A stretch of 51,578 nt of DNA from Polymyxa betae (lineage: Eukaryota > Endomyxa > Phytomyxea > Plasmodiophorida > Plasmodiophoridae): positions 1-51,578 of the forward strand of contig RBZT01000661.1 in the NCBI GenBank assembly GCA_003693705.1, written 5' to 3'. Made by a program: the position numbers and the translations under genes. Shown piece after piece: positions 8,861 to 19,500 of this stretch (its first letter is position 1; the number at the start of each line of letters is the position of its first letter). The notes beneath the pieces are model-generated. The model had not been told where the DNA came from. It saw only the letters and a program-made list of their open reading frames with translations, and searched no databases.

Positions 8861-11418
8861 CTATATAATCACACAGCAAGATTTCGACGAATTGTTTGAC
8901 GCTGGCAGTTGCTCGTGTTGTCTCTTATTTGTTTCTGGCAGGTCTGTTACAGGTGCAGTGACAGCCGGCTTCTGTTCGTTTCTTTCTTTAATTTCTTCAA
9001 CAGACGGCTTCTGTTCGTTTCTTTCTTTACTTTCTTCAACAGACGGCTTCTGTTCGTTTCTTTCTTTACTTTCTTCAACCTTGTTCTGTTGCTCTTTGAC
9101 TTCTGGCGCCTTGTTATTCTGTTCTGTACTTGGACCTGGCGCATTTTTGGCAAATTCTGCAGTTGAAACCGATTCGCTGCTAATGAAGGGTACTGGTGGC
9201 GACTTTGCTCTCGGTTCATTGCTTATTTTGGCCATCAAAACTCGTTCAAGAGAATCCTTCGTATCCGCTGGCATCGCTTTGGCGACTTCTTTTTCTACAG
9301 TTGCTGTATTAGTAGTGGTCGCCAGTTCAGCAGGCTTCGGATCTTGGCTTGCTTGCCGATGCATTGCTTGCGCTCGAGGACGCTGGTGTAGACCTTTATC
9401 ATTTGGATCGGCAGTTGGCTTCTTCACTAGTTGAACAGAGGGCGATGGAGCTTCTAACACTTCCTCTTCAGCAACGTCCAGGTTGATATCGTCCAGCGAT
9501 ACCGCTGTTTTATGCTTAGGAGCAATAACATGTTGCGTCCGGTCGTCAGGTTTCTGCTGAGGCGCGTCCTTTGCGGTGCTAAATTGCTGAATTCGCGCCT
9601 GCATTTCCGAAGACGTTTGTGGTTTTGGATCTGATCCTGACGACGTTTTCGGAATGCTTTCAGATTCCTTTGCCTGAGTTCCTTCACCGGCGCCTAACTT
9701 CTGTGCATCTTTTGGCTGATCAGAGCCATTGCCATTGCTGTCCTGACCTATCGACTTCCTTCTTTGCTCGTGCTGTTTCGGCATCTCAGGTTCCTTTGCT
9801 GAGTTGTCAAATTTGGTAATGATATCCTTGACAGATTTAGGTCGCGTTAAAGTCGGCTTCTCGGAAGGCGGATCGGCTGGAGTCGGGTTCGGAACAAACT
9901 CGGGAGCGTTGACAGCCGTCGGAGGTAATCCTGATGCTGCAACGAAATCGGGAGTGTTGACAGCTGACAGCGGCAACGTAGACGTCGTTTGCGGCGTGGC
10001 GCTGTTCATAGAACTGGGCACAAATTCGATGGCGTCTGCTGACAATCGCCGGGATGTTGTGACTGGATTTCCATCATTGGCAGCGTCGGCTTCCGTCTGT
10101 GATTTGCCAACTGCAGCAGCTGAACGAATCTCGTTACCGAACTGTTTGATACGCTGCTTAATCTCGGCAGTCTCGGTATCGTCTTGGGTGGGCGCCGGTG
10201 CAGCCGCCGCCATTTCCATGCTGTCTTTAGCGGATTTCGATTTACGACGATTCCTCTTTTTGTTCTTGACGGCTGACTTCTCGGTATCGCCCTGAACTGT
10301 TGCATCATTGTCTTGATTAGCATCGTCTGCGGATGATTCTGGGTTGGTTTCGTTATTCCCTTGTTCTGCATCAAGCTTTGACAAGTTTTGTTTTGGCTGA
10401 TTGTCACCTTGCTTAAGAGCGGCCGCAGATGAATTTTGTTCTTTTTCGGGATCGTCTTGCTTCATATCCGCCATCGATGAATCATTCTTGGGTAGGTTTT
10501 GGTTTTTCGCTCGTGGCTTTCGACCTATTCTTTCGACGTTACTCGAGGAAGGTTCATTTGCATCCTTTTGTTCCTCGTTGGTTGCACCTGGGGTCGTTGA
10601 CTGTGATGCCTGTTCGTTCAGCACGACGCTTTGGGGTTCTTGTGCCTCTGTTGATTTCTGAGTACCATGTCTTTTTACCTGCTGTTTATCTTACCTTTAT
10701 TGTTCTTCTTTTCATCACAAGATTTAGGCCTCGTTGCTTCCTTAATGTCTTTATCGGCCGTCGAAGTTTCTGTTTCAAAGCCTTCTCGTGAGGTCTGATC
10801 TTTTATGGTTGATTCTTGCAGCATATTAGCATTGGCTACATCTCTCTGTTCGGCCTTTTCAGTACTTTGTGAGGGCCCGGTTTCGGTTTTTACTGAATTG
10901 CTGGATTCGGCATTTGCTGAACCCGCACTTGGATTCTTATCGTTAACATTTGGCGAAGTTTCGTTCTCGGCAATTACAGAGTTTTCCGGTTGCGCTATTG
11001 CCGCTTTGTGAACCTCGGCTGGAGAAGTTTCGGTATTTGGAGCCGACGCAGACTTTTCCAGCTGATCCTTCTGTTTAGGGGCGCTTTCAGTCTCAGCGTT
11101 TGCATTTGCTATCGGTTGTTTTTCTGAGGAGCTCTGTCCAGGATGAATTGGGTCATTAACCAAATTCGACACGCTTTCTACGGTGGTATTTAAAGCTGCG
11201 TTCACAGCAGCTTCAACAGCCTGGGCATCGTTGGAACTGTCCGACTGTTGCGATTCGTTCGGGTTTTTCGCTGGATGTGCTTTGAGATTCCTTTCTGCGT
11301 CAGATTTGTCGGAATTTGTAGCCTCTGCTTCCTGAAGAGATGGATTTGACCGTGGGATTGGCTTTTCATTGCCATCAGGATTTGGAGCTCCGCTCTTTGG
11401 AGCGTTCAGTTCCGACAT
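8861..11418 (-). CDS. Long disordered Ser/Glu/Lys-rich protein with C-terminal CaaX box
   Basis: Two exons, about 830 residues, starting MSELNAPKSGAPNPDGNEKP. The exons join by a 46-47 base phase-1 intron (GTAAGA..CAACAG, about 10645-10691). Composition is low-complexity throughout: Asn, Gln, Glu, Ser, Pro, Ala and Lys, no hydrophobic core, no membrane segment. Basic islands such as KNKKRNRRKSKSAK occur mid-protein. Three near-identical 13-residue repeats (ERNEQKPSVEE type) lie near the C-terminus. The protein ends SSKSCCVII followed by the stop: a Cys-aliphatic-aliphatic-X prenylation box with a second Cys beside it, as in membrane-anchored small GTPases. I infer a prenylated, largely unstructured peripheral membrane protein or scaffold. 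No family recognised. Confidence 0.75.
8967..9079 (+). repeat. 39-bp in-frame tandem repeat, 2.9 copies
   Basis: Units begin at 8967, 9006 and 9045 and differ by single bases. Each encodes 13 residues of the disordered CaaX protein on the minus strand (motif NEQKPSVEE with SKER or IKER). The length is a multiple of three, so copy-number change keeps the frame. Confidence 0.9.
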
Positions 11419-11626
11419 TTCTTAACCGTTGCGTTCCCACGATTATAAGATCTATTAGGGATACGGCACACGCGATCCATGTGTACAAAACTCGTGAAAT
11501 ATCTTGCTGTTTGCGACTGCATGCCAATGACTACATTACTAAGTGCTGACTGACAATTCTTTGCTTTTAGACTGAAAATACTGACTAAATATAAATAATT
11601 ATCAATAACATGTCAATGGTTCGGGT

Positions 11627-12943
11627 TTAAAACTGCTCCGTTGTCCAGGAATCCTCCTCTCTTCGTCGGAATAAGTACTTCAGCAACGCCGATTTCCACG
11701 ATGTCAATCTGGACGTTCTATAAGTAGTCACCTGACCGACCATGATCTGATGGTCCAAATCGGCATTATCAATATCGTGACGATTCCATGTCACGTGTTG
11801 ATTCTTCTCGGCCTTCAAGTACTCAGCGACTAGCTGCTGAATTTGCCCGATCATCTGGTTGCGTTCCGTTCTTGATCTCATCTCCAAATCTACAGTCCGA
11901 GTCGGTGTGACGATCGACGCGAACAGCCCTTCGTATGCCTGAGCGGCATGTTTCCGATTTAAAACGTGGGTCTGACGACCGCATCGAATCTGCTTGATAT
12001 CGACCATGAGAATGCTGCCAGTTCCCCAGGAAATTACGCCCAGCGAAGTATCAACAGAGAGTCGTTTGAATTTCGGCTTGCCATGGCGCCCGTGCTTAAT
12101 CACCTGCAGCTCTAATAATCGCTGCTGTTTCTGGCTTGGCACCCTTGCCGGTCGGGCCGAGTCAGATCGTGTCTCCACAACCAGGCTATCAATGGAGAGA
12201 CGGCGTGGAGCTGGAAGAGCCACCGTCTTGATGGGCAACTCATCCGGAACGTATTCGTTTAGATTCCTCGTCAGCATCATGGACGGCAATGGTACTGAAG
12301 GCTCAGCTGGAGGCTTTAAGGCGTCCCGTCGTAGTTGAGCTCGAATCACGTCCTTAACGCTCGGGTCGTTGGTGCGTGCGAACTGGCTTTCGATGGAATA
12401 CGATGACATGATAGCTTCAACTTCGCTGAAATTGCCAGTCTCGAAGGCGCGCCGAAATACCTCCACAGTCAACTGCGATGAAATTATCTGGCGAACCATT
12501 ATATGGTCGTTTGGTTTAGCATGACTGCCATCATCATGCGATGCTTCCGAACTGCGTTTTAATTCATCGCTATCGGTCAAGAGAGACATTCCAAGACCAC
12601 CTGATTGTTGATCTTTGTTTCGCGGTCTAACATCGGGCCATTTTGATAGGTCGTTCCAGTCACTGATATCGGATGACGATGATGGCGACCCGGGTGTGAT
12701 GACATGCTGTCGAATAATACGCAGGAAATCGTCGAGATGCGAGTGCAGATCGTTGAACTCGACAGACATATCGGAGAGAGCGTCTTCCACGAGCGTATCA
12801 ACGTTGGTTGTAATCAATGAAGAACTCGTGGAGATCGGGTCGGGTCTCGAAAACGTTTTTGCCACAACCTGATCAACGACCGTTTTGATGGTATCATCAA
12901 CTGCGATCTGTAGATCGGCTTCAGGTGACACGACGGTAAGCAT
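11627..12943 (-). CDS. PH-like domain protein, single exon
   Basis: A 438-residue uninterrupted frame starting MLTVVSPEADLQIAVDDTIK. The N-terminal half is helical and acidic with Ser-rich linkers. From about residue 285, LLELQVIKHGRHGKPKFKRL, ISWGTGSILMVDIKQIRCG and QAYEGLFASIV..RTVDLEMRS lead into an amphipathic C-terminal helix. The K-F-K-R-L, W-G and D-I-K-Q-I-R-x-G spacing is that of PH domains of the phospholipase C / RhoGEF type, so phosphoinositide binding is likely. No second domain is seen. The protein ends with a basic stretch (RRREEDSW). The ATG at 12943 is the first in frame. There is no intron, unlike most neighbours. Confidence 0.7.
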   Translation of the reverse strand: MLTVVSPEADLQIAVDDTIKTVVDQVVAKTFSRPDPISTSSSLITTNVDTLVEDALSDMSVEFNDLHSHLDDFLRIIRQHVITPGSPSSSSDISDWNDLSKWPDVRPRNKDQQSGGLGMSLLTDSDELKRSSEASHDDGSHAKPNDHIMVRQIISSQLTVEVFRRAFETGNFSEVEAIMSSYSIESQFARTNDPSVKDVIRAQLRRDALKPPAEPSVPLPSMMLTRNLNEYVPDELPIKTVALPAPRRLSIDSLVVETRSDSARPARVPSQKQQRLLELQVIKHGRHGKPKFKRLSVDTSLGVISWGTGSILMVDIKQIRCGRQTHVLNRKHAAQAYEGLFASIVTPTRTVDLEMRSRTERNQMIGQIQQLVAEYLKAEKNQHVTWNRHDIDNADLDHQIMVGQVTTYRTSRLTSWKSALLKYLFRRREEDSWTTEQF

Positions 12944-13224
12944 CGTTTTGACGATGCCTCGTTATATGTTGGATATATGGACGGTACGAGCAGTTAAGTT
13001 AGAGATTAAGCCCAATGATAGGAATGACTATTGCCCATGACTCAAACAAGATTTCAACCTAATGACTCAACGCCGCCAAATTTTTTTTCTAAATAAAGCA
13101 AGCACGGTTGTTCAAGAATTCGTTGGATGGAAATTTCGTCCACAGGAAACCGCTTGTCTGTAGGGTCTCTCCAGTGATTTAGAGATCAATGCCCATTGAT
13201 CACCCTGAGGAAATAGAGACGAGA

Positions 13225-13299
13225 GACAGAGAGAGAGTGTGTCGCCATACACTCTAAACGAAAGACAGAGAGAGAGAGTGTCGCCATACACTCTAACGG
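13225..13299 (+). repeat. Tandem 39-bp repeat, each unit with a 7-bp hairpin
   Basis: Two units offset by exactly 39 bases share GACAGAGAGAGAG and GTCGCCATACACTCT. Each unit contains a perfect inverted repeat AGAGTGT / ACACTCT (13234-13240 with 13249-13255; 13275-13281 with 13288-13294), separated by 8 and 6 bases. It lies in the spacer between the divergent PH-domain gene and the BEACH-family gene, so a paired protein-binding site is possible. Confidence 0.75.
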
Positions 13300-13539
13300 C
13301 AAATAGATGTGATTATTGATAATGATATAACCCTAAATGCGGTCTAATCTCATGACAGGAGCGCTTGTCATGTCGTATCGTAAATCGTGCTGTGCAAACC
13401 CTGATTGTTGCGTGATTGGACCCACTGACAGAAATTCCACACCGAAGTCAGGTCGAGGGGTCTGATTGCGATCAAAGCTGAATAGAAGAGGCCTTGTGAT
13501 TGACCCACGGTCAGCAATCATCTATCAAGGAGGCGGCAA

Positions 13540-16500
13540 TTGCAATTGAAGGGGTTCCCAGATCAGTTCACTCCCCGTGCAAAAGGCCGGGCGGGCCAGT
13601 CGACTTCGACGGGCTGTCGAAGAGAAGGAAGTACCCAGATCGGCGACAACCCGGCTCTGCAAGCTTGGTTTGCTGCCGATCTAGAGGAAATGATTCGAGC
13701 TGTCCGGCGCCGAGTCACTGTTTATCGGATTTATAGACAGAGCCGGGCTTTATGGGAATCCTACCTCTGTGCTTTGAGCTTATCGACAGATTCCATCTCT
13801 ACCGAGGTACATGAGCTGCAGATATGTTTCAGTCAATTTACTTCAATAGGTTTTGTGTGCGCTTGATGCGTTTCTACTGGATTTTCTGTCATCATACGAC
13901 AGATTATCACAGCCGAAACTTCTGCATCGTATATTCGGGGAATCTTTCCTGCCTTCTGTCGTCGACACGCTTATCAGGCTGATTGCGGAGCATGGAACAG
14001 TTCTGGTGAATCAAGGCTGCAATGATCTAAACGTCAGCTGTACTAGGGAGGTTATAGAAAGAGCCCTCACTGTTTGCAGTATCATTTTACAAGATCCTGT
14101 GCACAGCTCTCAGGTAATTGGATCTTTGATTCTTTGGAGTCTTTTTTATTGTTTGTTGCAGTCATAATTTCCGATTTCACAAACGGATGGATTCCTGATC
14201 TCACCTGTAGGTGGCATTTAATTTGCCTTTAGCAAGCCAGATATTGTCACTGCTGGAATCTATTGAAGACAAGGAACTGAAGACTCTGGTATTACAGCTG
14301 ATATCAGGACTTTGTTACAATCACGAATCGCGACTGGAGATCGCCAGACTGGATGGGTTTCGGAAGATTCTGGGGCTGTTGAACCATGGCGATCAATCGC
14401 TTAGCCATCAGATTCTTCGAACTCTCCGGGTGTTCCTTGATGCGGAATCCGATAATCAGCATATTTTTGAAGAAAGAAGTAAGTTCAGCTCTAGCTTCCG
14501 TTGCTGCTCTTATTCAGTTTCTCGGGACATTTAGTACTTGCTACTAATAATGATTTTAGGATCTTCCATCGAAAGTTTTCCAGATTCCGCTCGTTCTTCT
14601 CCTAGCTCACCATTGGCAGCTGCTCCGAAATCGGCTGAAAAAGCTGGAACCTGGACTAGGTCCAGGACTTGTGCAGATGTTGAAAAGCGACCAGTGATGG
14701 TAAGGTCGAAGTCGCTTGTCAACCTCAACCTCACCGGATTGGTGGGGCTCACTGCAGAACTTGGTCGGTAAAGTATCATCTGTCTAGAAGTCTGCTCTAA
14801 ACTTTTTTGTAAAGGCATCTTCTCCAGTCAGAATGAAGTAGTACCTGTCTCAGGTGATCTTGGTTGCCCGCCTTCAGTTGAAGAGACAAAAATCTCAATT
14901 CCCCCCGATCGCGAAACAATCTGCACGCAAATACAACGATTTTCAGAATTGAGCAACTCTTCTGTGAATTCGGCCACCAGTATTGTCAAGACAATGCTCA
15001 CTACGCAAGGCGCTCTGGAGCAGCTTTCACGATCGCTGCAGGATTCCCAATTAGATATGCAGTTAGAATTGCTTCGAACGATATCCAAATTGATTCTGAG
15101 GTACCTTCACGCGCTGTTTCTTTTAAAACGAGTTTTGTTTAATTTAAGCAGGAACTATGCCAGCCAGCGCGAGTTCGCTCGAATCAAAGGATACAGTTCG
15201 ATAACGCGCCTCTTGTTACAGGCAGTTCGTGATTTATCTGATACCGATTCCTCAGCGTTTCTTACTCAATGTTTTAGCATTATGCTTAAAATAATTGTAG
15301 ATGGTAAAACTTGCCTATTTGCACCACCATCGCTTTCAGTGCTTTTGCGGTTTTAAAGTGTCCATGTGTTTGCTTCTGTCGAATTCCAATAATTCAATTT
15401 AGATGATTCCGAACATCTGATAACCAACATGCCGGCATTCTCATGGCTGGTCAGCGAGGTCTCCCCTTCCAGTCTGCTGGTACATTCTTCAGCCTTGGCG
15501 CCAGCTGTCAACTGTCTCAGTGATCTTCTGATTGCCAATCCTCTAAATGCAGCTGCCTTTATCGACCACATTCCAAGTATTGTCGCCTCGTATCCGCTTT
15601 CTCAGTAATTATAGTCCTTTCTGTGTATGTTTTATCTGAAATTATCATCAGCTTCTCCGCACGTTCTCCAATCACACATCTTTTGTATCATCTGGATGTT
15701 CTGCTTTGCTGTTATAGCAATGCGGTCTTTGACAGTCTCGCCCACCTCTGGACTTCTTTCGATCGGGATCTATTCGATTGCACTGTGAAACTGCTCCAGC
15801 AACGCAGCTTATACCGGGCCCCTCGCTCAATTGAGACCATGCACTTGATCACCGCGATTGGAAATCAGTTAAGCGACAATGAACTTCCTGTCTCACAACG
15901 CTATTCCCTGATCCCGCTACTGATAATTGCATCAATTTCGGGAGAGTCATATCCCGTATCATTTGATTCAGATCCAGTATGATTCAGAATTCGCCATTGG
16001 TTTTTATCTCTGATGCTTTTAGGATCTGGTGCCCTCTTGTGTTGATCTCGAAGAGGCTATGGACATCTTATATACTTCCATAATCAGCTGCAGCCCGGAA
16101 TCCGAGCTATCTCTGTACGCCCTTGGATTCCTTACCAGTATATGGTCGTCTTGGTCGGCAGTGAATTCAGTTCGACTTGTCCGTTTCTTATTTTCGTTGA
16201 TCGAACAATCTTTTGACGTTGCTTTTAGGGCCATCATGCTGATACTCAATTTGACAACAGTGGGCTTCGCTTGCTTCTTCGCCTTTTCGAAGTTCCAGAT
16301 GTCAATTTGGTTCGTGTTATCGCTGTCATCAGTTCGCTTTTGATGGGCCTATATGGCGATGATGGCTTGTCGCGGGCTCAGCGCGAGTTCGCTGTCACAA
16401 AGGGGTTCCAGGTAACCGTTTTGTTGTTCATCGAAACCTTTTGCGTCAGGGATTCAAGTCTCTTTGAAATTTTCGATTTCTCGTCTAAATTGCTATTTTG

Positions 16501-19500
16501 TGTTCATTATTTTCACCTTTGTTTTTTGCGTTTAGGTCCTGATTGACGCTCTCCTGCTGCGCAGTCATGATATTAAGATACTGCAATGCGGCGTATTTGC
16601 CTTGCTGGCGGGCATCATCGACTGCTCGTCAAATAAGAATGACCTGGAACGCGAGCCGAATCTGAACAAGCTTCTAGATGTCTTGATTTTTTGCGAAAAG
16701 GATGCTTCTTTTGAAGCATGCGTTTTCGACTTTTTAATTGAACTTGCTACCGAAAGTGAGGACAATATCAAACGTGTCCCTCCTCCACTGCCACTATCAA
16801 TGACTCCTGCTACCATTGTAAAGCAAACAATGTCTACTATCATTCGCTGGAGAAAGTCCTGTTTAATGCATGAAAACAGGTAAATCAACCATTGCAAAAT
16901 TTATATTCTAATTTCTGCACTAGTTTGAATCCGAATCTCAATTTATTCGAAGATTTTGAGCATGCTCTGCCTGATCATTCTTTGGATGCTGGCGAATCGC
17001 CTGGAAATTTACCGCAGCCGGCAATGAAATTAATGGAATCCCTCCAGTTCCGTTCTGGTTCTGCTATTTCCCTCCAATGTTTAAAGATGTGTGTTAACAC
17101 CAAAACTGCTTCTGTTCAGGTCCGGGTTCTTTGCAATATTTTCTCGTTCGCTATTCTTTGTGCTTGATATTAAACTCTCCTTCCAGGCGTCTATGCTTTC
17201 TGCTGTTTTACATATGGTGAAAGGGCGGCCTCATAATAATCGAATTTTGACAGAAATTGATGCGCTCTCTTTCCTCATTCAGTCTTGGCCTCATTTTTCA
17301 ACAAGCAATGCTGATGTCAGAAATGCTTTCTTCGCCCTTCTTTCACGTCTTGGTCGCTATTCGATTCATCCAAATCAGGTACGTTCTATTTGCTGGAAAA
17401 TTTGCTGTTGCGTAAATCTGGGTTGCTGATAATTGTCAACCGATGGTCCTTCAGGTTGGGCTATTATTTGATTTAGCGTATGATGCAATGGCCTCGGGTG
17501 ATCCGATCACCGAAGTTTACATTCTTGATGTGATTGCACGTTTGGCTTCCCGTGTGACGCCCGAATCCTATTTCAGCTTCAGACCTCCCTCCGGTTCTGC
17601 TGGCGCTTTTTTGACTTCTACATTCACGCGAACGCCCGTCTCTCGTAACGGCTACAGCGTCGTATTCTGGTTCAAAATCTCTAAGTTTATTAACGAGGAA
17701 ACGTCGTTATTTTCGTATATTCAAAACGATGTTTCTTTGTATGAGGTTTTATTACGTTTGACCCCGCGACCGAATGGCGTTAAAGACCGGTCTGTCAATG
17801 ATTTCGATTTGTTAAGCCATTCTCCCATTAATTATCAATTTTAGATCCGTTTGTATTCGCTCCATGAATTTTGGTACTTTCATGTTCGATAAAGGAGAAA
17901 CTGTCTCGGAACAAGCCTGGCATCATCTCGTCTTAACTCACAATCGAACTGGAGTCGTCATCACAATCGACTCTGTTGTCATTGGAAAATATCCAGGTGT
18001 TCCATATCCTGTAAACCTTAACTTTAAGGTTAAATCCTCCCATCGCTTACTGCCCTTTAATAGTCGACTATAATCAAAAGGGATTCATTCCAGCTGACAA
18101 TTGGCGGTTCGAACATTGTTGGACAGATTGGCAATGTGCACGTTTTTGAGGGCTGCTTGGACTATCAGCAGGCCCAAGCTCAGTTTGCTTTGGGGCCATC
18201 AGCACACATCGTATCTACTGACATGAAACCTTTATTGAAGGTGGTTAATCACAGCCTTCTCTGCAAATTTTTCAAACATTTCTGCCTCAGGTTCACGCTG
18301 GAGATTTCGCCAATCCTATTTACAGGCCTCGCTTATCATCGCCAGCAGCTTTGGCATCGCGGGCTTTATCTGGTTCCTCGATTCATTCCGACAATCAGAT
18401 TTCCCTTCCCACGAACGTTGATGCCCATCAAACAATGTATTCATTCCTCTCCCTTGAAAGTAAGGTTCTTAAGATCGAAACAGGTCGTTTAGGACGGCAT
18501 TGAGTAGCTCTGGCACCGAAGGTTTCATTAAGTGCATTCCGTTTATTGGCGAGCACCGCCCTGGGCCCAACGGAGCACGATTAACCGCCCTGCGAATTCT
18601 CGCTGACTTGATACTCCAGTAAAACTCACTGCTATCCGTTCAGATCTTCTCTGATATTATTTCCCAGATCACCCGAAACCATGGCAGATTTTGAACGGCA
18701 GAACGGATTCGAGATGCTGTCGTACTGCTTAACACCGGCTCATCTCTCGATGGATGTTTTCAATGTATTATTTGAGATCGCTCGCAAGAATGTCTTATGC
18801 ATAATGCTGATTATGGATCTTCTTCGTCACAGCACCGGCCCCAGGACTCGCACCCGGGTGCTGGGGATCATCGCTGATATGATCCGTGATGAATCTTTGC
18901 CATATATCAGTTCAACTGGTAAACAACTGGTTTGCTCTTCTCTTTTCTCGTTTTGGACGCTTTTCCTGGAATAGTGTGCCACTATTTTTTTTTGAACGCT
19001 TTCGCATACTTGCTGTCGAATGTGTGATATGTCTAGTGCGCTGAATCATCAGCTTAATGTTTGCTAAATCATTTTGCAGCAGGGATAATTAGCTTGTTGG
19101 AGCTGCTATCGATTTCTGCAGAAGGCGATGAGATCGCCGTTCCTGTTGATCCAGCAACGCCTTCAGCAACGCTGCTGAGCAGTGTTCTATCGATCATCGA
19201 ACAGGTTATTTTAACCTGTAGCGGTACAGCAGAATCTGATATTGTTGTCGCTTTTATTGCTTGCAAATATGAACACAGCGGTAATTATGTTTCCTTGGTC
19301 AATATATGGTTAATCACAAATTTCTTTCGGTTCCATGCAATGGTTTCGGCTGCACAGTCTAAGAGCGTTGCTAGAGCTAATATCTGAAGAGAGAGCTGCA
19401 ATGACTGCGATGTTCTGCCGTTGCGCTGAAAGGCGTGACTCTCTGCTGGCCTCAGTTTCATTTCCGCTGATTATCCCAATGTTGGAGTCAACATCCACTG

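Noticed and set aside
8721-9434. 237-codon plus-strand frame rich in Phe, Leu, Ser and Cys
   Set aside because: It is the antisense shadow of the CaaX-protein gene; the repeats and composition are explained by the minus strand.
18105-18115. GGTTCGA box as a tRNA B box
   Set aside because: It lies inside the ConA-like exon (GGSN) and no A box or cloverleaf partner is present; similar hits at 30052, 35117 and 47916 also fail.
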